In this document: one piece after another, positions 28,100 to 40,000 of the stretch
How the letters are laid out: the number at the start of each line of letters is the position of its first letter
Numbering within the stretch: position 1 is the first letter of the stretch
DNA from: Trifolium pratense
Taxonomy: Eukaryota > Streptophyta > Magnoliopsida > Fabales > Fabaceae
Length of the DNA stretch: 64,000 nt
Reading direction: 5' to 3'
Assembly: GCF_020283565.1 (NCBI RefSeq)
Contig: NC_060065.1
Coordinates: forward strand, 24,230,409 to 24,294,408
Notes under the pieces: model-generated
What the model saw: the letters and a program-made list of their open reading frames with translations, nothing else
What the model was told of the DNA's origin: nothing
Database searches by the model: none
Translations under genes and position numbers: made by a program

Positions 28100-31000
28100 G
28101 CAACGAAATTCAAACCAGAAAACTCCTCAACAAACTTCAGGCACACCATAATGACCTTTGCACAAACTCCACACTCCAGGTGCAACAGGTTAACATAGGT
28201 TTAAAAATAAATCAAACCATATAGTAGCTCAACACCAAAGCTACACATCGTGCCATTAATAGTCCATCCTCCACTTCTAGGGACCATCCAAACAAATATG
28301 AACTTCTACAAGTCCAAACAACTTTTTGGTATTCCTTACTTGTTCATAACCAGAAAGTATCTTCCCTCGAATCTCACCCAGATACAAAACAGGGTGCCTG
28401 CTCTGATACCAAATGAAATTCCTGGTACACAGTAGACAAGTGTTGTCCACGATGTTCAGACACTTGTCTAAGCAGTAAGAACAATAAAGCAGGGCATTAA
28501 AAACATATACCGAAAAGCATAAACAACACACCAGAATTGTTAACACAGTTCAACATAACAGCCTACTCTAGGGCATACCAAGCCAGGGATAAAGTCCACT
28601 AAATAGTATCAATTCAGAGTTAAACTCCCCGTTTACAACTCCTCACTTAATCACTACCCGTGCTATACTTTCTACCTAAGACTCAAGGTATAAGGCCCTC
28701 CTCAACTCCCTCTTCAATCACAGACAGCGATTGGATCAACAGAACAATTCTGAACAAACTAGAAGACAAACTTCCATGACAAATACCTAGCCAACGACTA
28801 AGTTCACAATTTGGAGTTGCTTAAAAGCTTCCTCCAAGTACACTACTCAACTCGTTACTTACAGGTTTCTGAGTGAGGACACGTGATCATCTCACAACCC
28901 GAGTGGTTCACTTACACCAACTCTCCTAGAGAGTGGCTTAAAGACACGAAACCCTAAAAGACTACATCTTTGATATTCTATATTGATTCTAGTTTCGGTA
29001 TTTAAAACAGGGTTAGCAGTACCCTTTATATAGCAAAAGAATACCTACATGTTTCTGAGTGAGAACACGTGATCATCTCACAACCCGAGTGATTCACTTA
29101 CACCAACTCTCCTAGAGAGTGGCTTAAAGACACGAAACCCTAAAAGACTACATCTTTGATATTCTATATTGATTCTAGTTTCGGTATTTAAAACAGGGTT
29201 AGCAGTACCCTTTATATAGCAAAAGAATAGCTTGGGCTCCAAGACATAATTAGGTCTTCAAAACCTTGTGGCAGCAACAGACATATTTTTTAATCAAATA
29301 ATATATTTTCTAAAAGTTATTTTATTCCTTTAGACAATAGAACTAGGGTTCGGTTGCCTTCAGAAACTACTTGACCACGTGCGCCTTGTTGTATAAGAAA
29401 CCACGAAATAATTCTTCAATCAAATCTTCGAAAGATTGCACATAAAATAAAAACGCAAGCTGGCACGCAGTCAGACTACAGAGGTGTTGTTCCAATGTGT
29501 ATGTAACATGTCTCAACTCTTGATGTATGCACATATGTCTCAACACTTGGCTAAAAGATGTTTTTGCAAAATGTAGCCAACATACAAAAGCCCAACACAT
29601 GCCATCTCGGAACCGATGTGAGACTCTTAACACAACCCTCACGCCCAGCATTATTGGGCTTGGTGCGTGGATATAAATGGTAGGTGGCCCGATAGTGGAA
29701 ATCTTATAATAGGTGGCCTAATGGATCGTGGAGAGGCTCTGATACCATCTTAAAATTTGGGTATTGGGCCTAACTCAACCCTACAAAGTAAAACTATTAA
29801 TGTGGCTCTATCCTAACAGTTTAAGCTTTTGGGATAATCGGTTATTTGACATGGTATCAGAGCCTCTATGACTAAGTGGTCTAGAGTTGATCCTCGCTCC
29901 CCTCACTTTCTAATTAAAAAGTGGAATTTAAGCATATGGTAGGTGGGCCTATGCATTATCCACGCTTCAAGCCCAAGTGGGCTCTTTCGTGAGGGGGCGT
30001 GTTAGAAATAATATAAAACCATTGATGTGGCTCTATCCTAAAAGCTTAAGCTTTTGGGATAATCGATTATTTGACAAAAAGCATATGAATACAACAAACA
30101 TGACAAGAATTCAGACCAACCTGAAATTCAACACCAGCAAGAGGACCGTAATAATTCAAAGCTTCAAAATCATTCTTTGTGACTGACACTACAAGTGCAG
30201 CATTTGCCCACCTAGATGCTCGCCGAGAAAATGACATGCCATTGATGCATATCTCGGATGGACTTGTACTTGTGAGAACAACCTATAAGTTCCAATATTT
30301 CATACATCACTACCAGTTGATTGCTTCGGGAAATTAAAACAAAGAAAAATATTTTAATGTGCTAATCCTTCCGATTTAATCAATTGCAAATCAGTCAGCA
30401 CTGTATGTTCATGGAATCAACACTGCAAAAAGATTAGGTCCCAATTCATCTGATATGCAAGTAAAAGGAAAATGCTTACCTGCCCACCGGGACACATGCA
30501 AAAAGAGTAGCAACTACGATTTTCTACCATTGAATCTGATGGTTCATTGAAATCGCCCTTGTCAATATAATTTGCAACTTTGTAATCTGCCACTGGGACT
30601 TTACCACGTCCATGAGAAACTTCAGATGCCAGTTCAGCATACTACACATTTAAATTTCCATATATTATAATCGTAACAAATAATAAAATTCTGAAATACA
30701 GCTTTTATGATAAACAAAAGAATTTATAAATTGAATTGGAGCATATTATTCATTGTTTATTCTAATAAAGATAGGTTAGGCTTATACAAAATCGGCATAG
30801 ATGGAAAAGTGAGTACAATAATGTCAGGTGCAATGTTTATTAGGATTTTCTGATTGAGAGGAAACTACAATTAATGTGCACAATGCTATGAAGAGAATCT
30901 GTTAAAAGATGCAATACATTTCGTAATATATATGGCGCTTGGGACAATTAGATCTTAGTTTTCCATACTCCCCGTTAGGTTGATGAAAGCAGTTTCATAG

Positions 31001-34000
31001 AGCACCAATGAGTTACTAAAGTATAAGTAAAATTTTGTTACTGATCATAGAAATCACACCCAATACAGAAATACACTTTGTGGTATACTGTGACCAAAAT
31101 ACAGAATAACAATCCTACCTTCAGAACAACAAATCATATTAGCACATATAATAATTTTTTTTTGAAACAAACAAACTTAACTCATATCATTGATTAAAAA
31201 ATTTTGAATACAAGGAGGACTCAAATCATAAACATGACGACTAGCATTTGAAAAGGCCGCCTTTGATAGACAATGAGCAACCTTATTCGCTTGACGTCAA
31301 ACAAACTTAACCTCAAAGTTATTATTTAAGTCTAGTAAATTACAAATATTGGAAACTATAATTCCACACTCTGACACTCCTGCTGAACGTGCTTTGATGG
31401 CATCCACCAACGTCTTTGAATCTGTCTCAAATTGGACGTTATGCAGTCCCATGCTAATAATCCAGACCATGGCATTCCATAAAGCAATAGCTTCTCCCTC
31501 ATGTACTTCAAGCTGCGGCCATCTCCATCCTGTCAAAGCTGACATAAAGTTTCCTTCTGCATTTCGAAGGCAGCAACCATAGCTGGTTTTGTTAAAGCCT
31601 CGACTAAATCCTGCATCGACATTACATTTAACCCATCCTTGTCTTGGTGAATTCCATTGCATGGTGTTGTCGTTACGAGTCTGTGCCTCTACCTCATGTG
31701 TGCTACGATACTTTTGAGCAACATTCCACTCCTCTAACATAGTGAAAACACCAACACAAATCTGATGCACACTAGTCTGCCTTTGATTCCATACTTCATT
31801 GTTTCTATTATTCTAAATTCCCCATATAATCATTAAAAACCTGCATACCACTATGTCAGTTTCCTTTGAACAAACATCTAACAACACTTCTGCCACATCA
31901 TGCAGCCTTTGAACACGCGTATGAACTGCATGTTGCAGCCCTGCTATGGCCCAACATTGTAAACTAGTCTCACAACCAAAAAACAAGTGCCATTACGTCA
32001 TCTCTACAAACTGGACAATTTGTTGGGCACTGCACATGTCGTGAAAGCAGATTCTTTCAAGTCGGTAAACAACCTCTGATAGGATCCAATTTAGTAATCT
32101 AACCAAAATCAGTAAGGAAACAATAGAAATAGGGAAATCGACTTAATATTATTTCTGTAAAACCAATTAGAGTTCAAATGGGATCTAATTGTGAAGTACA
32201 ATGGAATAGTAAGAAAAATACCAATGAATGAAAAACATAAACTGAGTAATTCCAGCAACTCAGGGTCTCCACATGCATAGAAGCATCTAAAATTCAGACA
32301 TGATTGACTCCAATGATGAGTCCATTATAAATAGTGCTCAGATCTCCATTCTCTCTCTGTCATCTGTATCATTAATAGTATTAATAGTAGTCAACTATGT
32401 TTTCTCTCTCTGCCATCTGCATCATTATTAGTGACAAATCAACTCTATTTTCTCTCTCTGCTATCTGCCCCTCACATCCCTTATTCACTACAACAGAATT
32501 ATTCTCCTACATTATTCTTGCCACATCTCCTAGAAAAAACTCTATCGAAACTATCAATTCCTCCCCCTTCAAAACTCTCCTTGACCTCAAGGACAAATCC
32601 TGGATACGCTTTCGTCAACTTATCTGCTAATTCCCAAGAATTTTCAAAGTCTGGTAGACCCTTCTCCTTCACCAACACTTCTACTTCTCTTGCTTCATTC
32701 CTTCTGGTATCCATAGCGTCTTCAGGTTCTGGTGCTAACTGCCAGTCCTCGTTCATACAGCTAGGCAGGGGTTGAGGTTCAACATTTGGAGCTACAACTT
32801 TCTTTAGTAATGAAACATGAAAAACTCGGTGGACTTTACTATCTTCTGGTAGCTTTAACTTATAAGCTACTGCCCCTATCTTCTGTAAAATCTCATAAGG
32901 ACCATAATATCTAGGACTTAGTTTCTGATTAAACCTCTTAGCCAATTTTTGCAACTTGTAAGGTTGAATTTTTGGATACACCATATCACCAATCTGAAAT
33001 TCAACATCTCTTCTATGCTTATTGGCTTGGCTTCTCATCATATCTTGAGCCTTAAGCAACTGCTCCTGCATCTCATTCAAAGCTACATTCCTCTCGGCAG
33101 TTAACCTGTTAACCTCCTCTACTGCAAATAGTTGCACATCACCTTTCACTAACATTGGTGGACTTCTGCCATAAAGAGCCTCAAAAGGAGTGGATTTAAG
33201 TGAAGCATGATAATTGGTGTTATACCAATATTCTGCCCATGATAACCACTTAGGTCATTGTTTTGGTTGTCTACCAGTTAAGCATCTCAAATATGTCTCT
33301 ACACATCTATTTACCACCTCAGTTTGGCCATCTGACTGTGGATGGTAAGCACTGTTGTACTTCAATTTTGTACCAGCCTGTTTAAATAATTCTGCCCAGA
33401 ATGTGCTCAAAAAAACTTTGTCCCTATCTGACACTATGGATTTTGGGAATCCATGCAATTTCACTACTTCTCTAATAAAGATCTCAGCTATGTCGTTAGC
33501 AGTATAAGGATGACTCACAGGGATGAAGTGAGCATATTTAGTCAATCTGTCTACCACTACCATTATTGTATCAATGCCATGTACCTTAGGTAGTCCTCCA
33601 ATGAAGTCCATGGAGATATCAGACTAAACCTGTGTAGGAATTGACAATGGTTGTAATAGACCTCCTGGGCTCAGAGTTTGATACTTATTCCTTTGATAGG
33701 TCTCAAAGGCTTGTACATACTCTTGAATTCTTCTTCTCATCCCTTCCCAATAAACAATACTAGCCAATTTCTTATAAGTCCTCATATATCCAGAATGTCC
33801 ACCAAGGGATGTATCATGAAATCCATGTAGTAACCAAGGAATTTTAGGAGACTGCTTTGGAATAACCACCCTTCCTTCATGATATAATCTACCACCCTTC
33901 AACTGGTAACCAGGATGACTAAGGGGATCTCCTACCAAGGCTTGAATCAGTCCCCTAAGTTTCTCATCTTGCTGCACTTCTTCTTCTAAACCATCCCAAG

Positions 34001-37000
34001 CCTCACACTACACAGTTGTGATAGTGTTGTACTGTATCTGCCTGGACAATGCATCAGCCACATTGTTCTCTTTTCCTGGTTTATATTTAATGTCAAAATC
34101 AAAGCCTAATAGCTTTGCAATCCACTTCTGTTGATCTTCCCCCATGCTCTTTTGTTCAATAAAGTATTTCAGATTCTTCTGATCAGTGTGAATTTGAAAA
34201 TGTCTCCCCAGCAGATAGGGCCTCCACTTCTGCACTGCCGCCACTATAGCTATCAGCTCCCTCTCATAGACTGATTTCTGTTGTGCTCTGTCAGATAAAG
34301 TCTGACTCATATAAGCTATTGGCCTTCCTTCTTGCATCAACACTGCCCCAATACCTTTACCCGATGCATCTGTCTCTACGATAAATTCTTTGTTGAAATC
34401 TGGCTTTGCTAATACTGGTATAGTAGTCATTGCCTGCTTGAGTTGATAAAATGCTAATTGAGCTTCTTCATTCCATTTTAAATTATCTTTCTTCAATAAC
34501 TGGGTCAAGGGCCAGGCTATCTTGCTGTAACTCTTCACAAATTTTCTATAGTAACCAGCCAAACCTAAGAATCCCCTCAAACTCTTAAGTTCCTTAGGAA
34601 TAGGCCATTTCAACATATCTTCAATTTTTTTAGGGTCATCAGACACCCCTCTGCCTGAGATTAAGTGACCTAAGTACTCGATCTCGTCTTGGCCAAATGA
34701 ACATTTCTTCTTATTAGCAAATAACTTGTGGGTTTTTAGAACTTGCAGAATTTCTTTTAAATGCTTCACATGCTCATTTTGGTTGGTACTATAGATCAAA
34801 ATATCATCAAAAAACACCAAAATAAATTTTCTCAAATAAGGCCTCAACACTTCATTCATCAAAGCTTGGAAGGTTGAAGGAGCATTGGTAAGGCCAAAAG
34901 GCATAACCAAATACTCATAATGACCTTCATGAGTCCTAAAAGCTGTTTGGGCAATGTCATCCTCCCTCATCCTAATTTGATGCTACCCAGACTTAAGGTC
35001 TAACTTGGAAAATATAACTGCACCACCTAATTCATCCAAGAGTTCATCTATAACTGGAATTGGAAATTTATTTAGGACAGTTACCTTGTTTAGGGCTCTG
35101 TAATCAGTACAAGATCTCCACCCTCCATCTTTCTTTTTCACCAATAAAATTGGGCTTGAAAATGGACTTGTACTATGCCTTATGATCCCAGCTTGCATCA
35201 TCTCCTTCACAATCTTTTCTATCTCATTCTTCTGGTAGTATAGGTACCTATATGGCCTCAAATTAGGAATATTAGCATCTGGTTTGAGTAGAATAGCATG
35301 GTCATGCTCCCTTATCGGTGGTAAACCAGAGGGCATATTAAACACTTCAGCAAATTCCTCAATTATCTTCTCCCATTCATACACATCTTCGTTTGTTGAG
35401 GGTACTGTTTTGACCTCCATTAAAGTATGGATATAGAATCCTATACCCTCATTTGACAGAGCCTTAATCATTGCCTTCCAAGTAGCTTGGTTGTTACACG
35501 TAGCTGGATCCCCTTGAATGGTGTGCTTCTGCCCATCGACTTCACATTTCAAGCACAAGTCTCCAAAATTAGCTTCTATGTTTCCCAAACTAGCTAATGA
35601 ATCCATTCCCAGTACCATTTCTGAACCACTTAGCTCCATTAGGAAAAAATGTCGTTTGAAATTTACCCCTTGAATCTGGAATTGCAGCCCTTCACACACA
35701 CCTTGATTCTTCACCTTCTCACCATTACCTACTTCAACAACATAAGTAGGTGTGTTCTTCACATTCAGTCCTAACTCCTCCACCAATCTGGTTGCTATGA
35801 AGTTGCTAGTAGCACCAGAATCAATCAATGTGAGGACCCTTCTGTTACCAATCATCACCCAGACTTTGAAAGACTTGTTTGAAGTAAGTCCTTCCTTGCT
35901 ATGTAATGATAGCTTCAGAGTCTTTAATTCCACCACTACTTCATTATACTTCTCTTCCTCCTCTACCGCAGGTACTTCTTCATCACTACTCCAATCACAC
36001 AACCTCAAATTCATATGTTTGAATTTACACATGTGATTTCTACCCCATTTCTCACCACATTTGAAACACAACCCTCTCTTGGGTCTGTCTTCAAGCTCAG
36101 CCGAACTCAAGCTCTTTCCTTTCCATTTATAACCACTACTAGTTCCACTCCTCTCCACCTCCTTCTTAGCTCCACCAAAATCCCTAGGATCTCTAAACCT
36201 GGTGGTACTGCTTCTATCCTTCCCTTCAGCCTTTTCTCTACCTCCAATACCTCTCTTCAACAATGCTTCATTTTTTTCCTCCAATAATAAAGCACAATCC
36301 ATGAGTTCAGCTAAGTCCTGACACTCAAATAGTTTCAATTCAGCTTGTATCTCTTCCTTCAATCCATTCAGAAAAAAGCTATCCAACATCACCCTTTCTT
36401 CCCTTCTAATGGGTGCAACCAACATCTCAAATTTTTCTCTATATTCCATAACTGTCCCTCTCTGTTTCAGATTCAACAAGGGTCCTAACGGATTTTGCAA
36501 AATCCCTGGTTGAAATCGTCGTATCAGGGCGATTTTGAACTCATCCCACGCTCGCGATGGAGTTTGCTCCTCCCACCATTGAAACTAGTTTAAGAGCTTT
36601 CTCCTCCAAGGGAATCACTGCAGCATCTAACTTCTCGTGCACCCTTACTCCATTCAGACGAAAATACCTCTCAATACGTACTAGCCACCCATACGCATCA
36701 TCACCTTTGAAAATTGGAATCTCGAACTTCCTCCGATTTCCCTAATATCGATGCGTGTGGCTAACACCACCTCGCGACGCCGTACTCCGGTCGCTATCAT
36801 CGTCCTATGTCCGTGGTGACCTCCGACGTTGAAGTCGTCCTCGCCGGTGTCGTGGACGTGTTTGTTGATCCACCAACATCGCACGAATCTGTTCCATGGT
36901 CGCTTCCAACGATCCAAGTCTCTGCTCGACTGAATCTGATCTAACGCCTTCCATTTTGCAAATGGATCAACCAGCTCTTGATACCAAATTGATAGGATCC

Positions 37001-40000
37001 AATTTAGTAATCTAACCAAAATCAGTAAGAAAACAATAGAAATAGGGAAATCAACTGAATATTATTCTGTAAAACCAATTAGAGTTCAAATGGGATCTAA
37101 TTGTGAAGTACAATGGAATAGTAAAAAAAATAACAATGAATGAAAAACATAAACTGAGTAATTCGAGCTACTCAGGGTCTCCACATGCATAGAAGCATCT
37201 AAAATTTAGACATGATTGACTCCAATGATGAGTCCATTATAAATAGTGCTCAGATCTCCATTCTCTCTCTGTCATCTGTATCATTAATAGTATTAATAGT
37301 AGTCAACTATGTTTTCTCTCTGCCATCTGCATCCTTATTAGTGAGAAATCAACTCTATTTTCTCTCTCTGCTATTTGTCCCTCACATCCCTTATTCACTG
37401 CAACAGAATTATTCTCCTACATTATTCTTGCCACGTCTCCTAGTAAAAACTCTATCGAAACTATCACCCTCTACAAATCCTCCATATAAGATTACGAACT
37501 TTGGGTGGAACCTTCGCGCGCCATAAACTGTCTCAGTCACCCTCCACAGCAAACTTATCATTACCTATAATATTTCTCATCACATGAAACCCTATCACAC
37601 AGTATACATCCCACTCCTATCATGTTTCCAGGTTAACTTATCCTCATCACTGAATGAAAATAAAGGCACGAAGATGATATGTCGAACAGTCGTACTGTCG
37701 AAAAGCATACGTAGTTTCGCCTCGTCCCATTTCCTTTCACTAGTGGCCATAAGGTCTTTCACATTCATCTCATATATCTCCTGCCTTTGTGGTGCTTGTA
37801 CCAATGCAGACTCTTTTGCTCGTAACCAGGGTTCTCCCATCACTCTCACACTAGATCCATCACCAATCCTCCATCGACAACCATGAACAAGGATATGAAG
37901 AGATGACCAAATACTCCTCCAAGCAGAACTGGGATTATAGCCTAAATTAGAATCAAGAAAAGAAGAGTTTGGAAAGTACCTTGCTTTTAAGATTCTCGCC
38001 ATAAGAGTATTTGGGTTGTTTATTATATTCCAACCTTGTTTAGCTAACATAGCCGAATTGAAAACTTTCATGTCTCTAAAACCCATACCTCCTCTTGTTT
38101 TAGTGCAAGTCAACTTGTCCAATGCCATCCAACATATACCTTTGTTACGACTCCCTCCATCCCACCAAAAGGCATTTAACATTCTCTCTATATCATTTAC
38201 AATCGTTACCGAAATGAGATACACACTCATGATGTATGAGGGAATAGATTGGAGAACTGACTTTATCATAATTTATTTGCCCGCTCTTGATAATTCTCTA
38301 CCTTTCCAAGCATTAATTCTCTTCCATATGCGATCCTTAATATGAGTAAAAATTGCCTTATTGCTTCTCCCTATCATGGAGGTTAACCCAAGGTAGGTAC
38401 CAGACCCCAACGATAGACGAACACCAAGCATATTTGCAAGATCATCCTTCGCCGCTTGACTAACATTATTACTCATGTACACTTCCGACTTGGACAAGTT
38501 AATTTGTTGCCTGAATGCCTCGTTTGCTTCAGCCCTGCAAAAAAGAAAGCAATCATCTGCAAATAGGAGGTGAGACACCAGTGGAGCTCCCCTACAAATC
38601 TTGATCTCATGGATCTCGCCTCTGGCAACAGCTTGGTGGATAAGAGTTGATAGCCCCTCAGCCACTAGAATGAATAAATACGGCGAGAGAGGGTCTCCTT
38701 GGCGCAGCCCTCGCCCCGGAGAGATCGGCCCCACTCTATCAAAATTCACAAGAACAGAGTAGTTCACCGAGCTAACACAAAGCATCATCCACCTTATCCA
38801 TCTCTCATCAAAACCAAGTTTAGTTAAAACACCCCGCAAAAAGCCCCAATCAACTCGATCATAGGCTTTGCTAATGTCAATCTTGAGAGCAAGATCCCCT
38901 CTCCAACCCCTTGTTTTCCTCTTCATAGCATGTAACACTTCTATAGCTACTAGAGCATTATCAATGATCGATCTCCTTTCCAAAAAAGTTGGCTGTTCCT
39001 CCGATACACATTTTCCTAGACACCTCTTCAACTTGTTCGCAAGCAGCTTGGAAATCATTTTGTAGAGCACATTACACAGAGAAATAGGCCTTAAATCCTT
39101 CATGGACGTTGGGTTGTCACATTTTGGAATCAACCAAATATTAGTATCAATCAGAGTTGCCGAAAAGTACCCTCTAGTTAGCCACCCATTCATAGCAGAA
39201 AAAATATCATCACCACACATAGCCCCAATCAACTCGATCATAGGCTTTGCTAATGTCAATCTTGAGAGCAAGATCCCCTCTCCAACCCCTTGTTTTCCTC
39301 TTCATAGCATGTAACACTTCTATAGCTACTAGAGCATTATCAATGATCGATCTCCTTTCCAAAAAAGTTGGCTGTTCCTCCGATACACATTTTCCTAGAC
39401 ACCTCTTCAACTTGTTCGCAAGCAGCTTGGAAATCATTTTGTAGAGCACATTACACAGAGAAATAGGCCTTAAATCCTTCATGGACGTTGGGTTGTCACA
39501 TTTTGGAATCAACCAAATATTAGTATCAATCAGAGTTGCCGAAAAGTACCCTCTAGTTAGCCACCCATTCATAGCAGAAAAAATATCATCACCACACATA
39601 GCCCAAAAACGTTGGTAAAATGCCAGATTAAATCCATCCGGACCCGGAGACTTATCTGGGTGCATTTGAAATAGAGCTTGCCGTAATTCTTCCTTGTTGA
39701 ATGATGCCATCAAGAAATCATTATCTTCTTGCGTGATTTTTGGTTGAATAAGATCAAGTACCCCAACATGGGTACAATCGTTATATACCTTCATAGTAAC
39801 GCCTAGCCACATCACATAAGTCACCCCGGCGCTCACCACCTCTCCGTCTTCGTTCAATAGCTTCTCAATTTTATTCACCTTGCTTCTAACCGACGCTGAT
39901 TGATGAAAGAATTTTGTGTAAAAATCTCCATCCTTCGGCCAGTGCATTTTAGCTCTTTGTCTCCAAAAGATCTCCTCTTGAATTAGTAAATTTGCATGCT

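Larger units (their letters stand above)
22933..29597 (-). mobile_element. SIRE/Maximus-type Ty1/copia element, non-autonomous
   Basis: LTRs: 5' LTR 29597-28414 (1184 bp) and 3' LTR 23947-22933 (1015 bp), both beginning TGTTGGG and ending GAATTTCA on the - strand. The primer site TGGTATCAGAGC (28411-28400) matches initiator Met-tRNA. The polypurine tract AAAGGGGGAGA lies next to the 3' LTR (about 23958-23948). The flanks are CATGC and CATAG, the expected 5-bp duplication with two differences. Gag, protease, integrase and RT are absent; only an envelope-like region remains (25271-26489). The 5' LTR is longer because of an internal tandem duplication of about 182 bp. It sits inside a TRIM LTR within intron 9 of the oxidoreductase gene. 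Confidence 0.88.
32077..37466 (-). mobile_element. Ty3/gypsy (chromovirus-type) LTR retrotransposon in the LINE
   Basis: LTRs 37466-36990 (477 bp) and 32556-32077 (480 bp) on the - strand begin TGATAGTTTCG and end CCTATCA, and differ at only a small number of sites. The primer site TGGTATCAAGAGC (36986-36974) is complementary to Met-tRNA. A polypurine tract GAAGGGGGAGGAA precedes the 3' LTR. The flanks ACCTC and CCCTC are a 5-bp duplication with one difference. The internal order protease, RT, RNase H, integrase puts it in Ty3/gypsy. The short LTRs and C-terminal [11 protein letters not shown] region suggest a Reina-like chromovirus (inference). It is oriented with the host gene. Confidence 0.9.

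Noticed and set aside
21572..30282. Two separate genes instead of one oxidoreductase (break in intron 9 or 7)
   Set aside because: Splice phases match across every intron and the order of conserved motifs from the FAD loop to the C-terminal GEGAGYAGG region is that of one protein.
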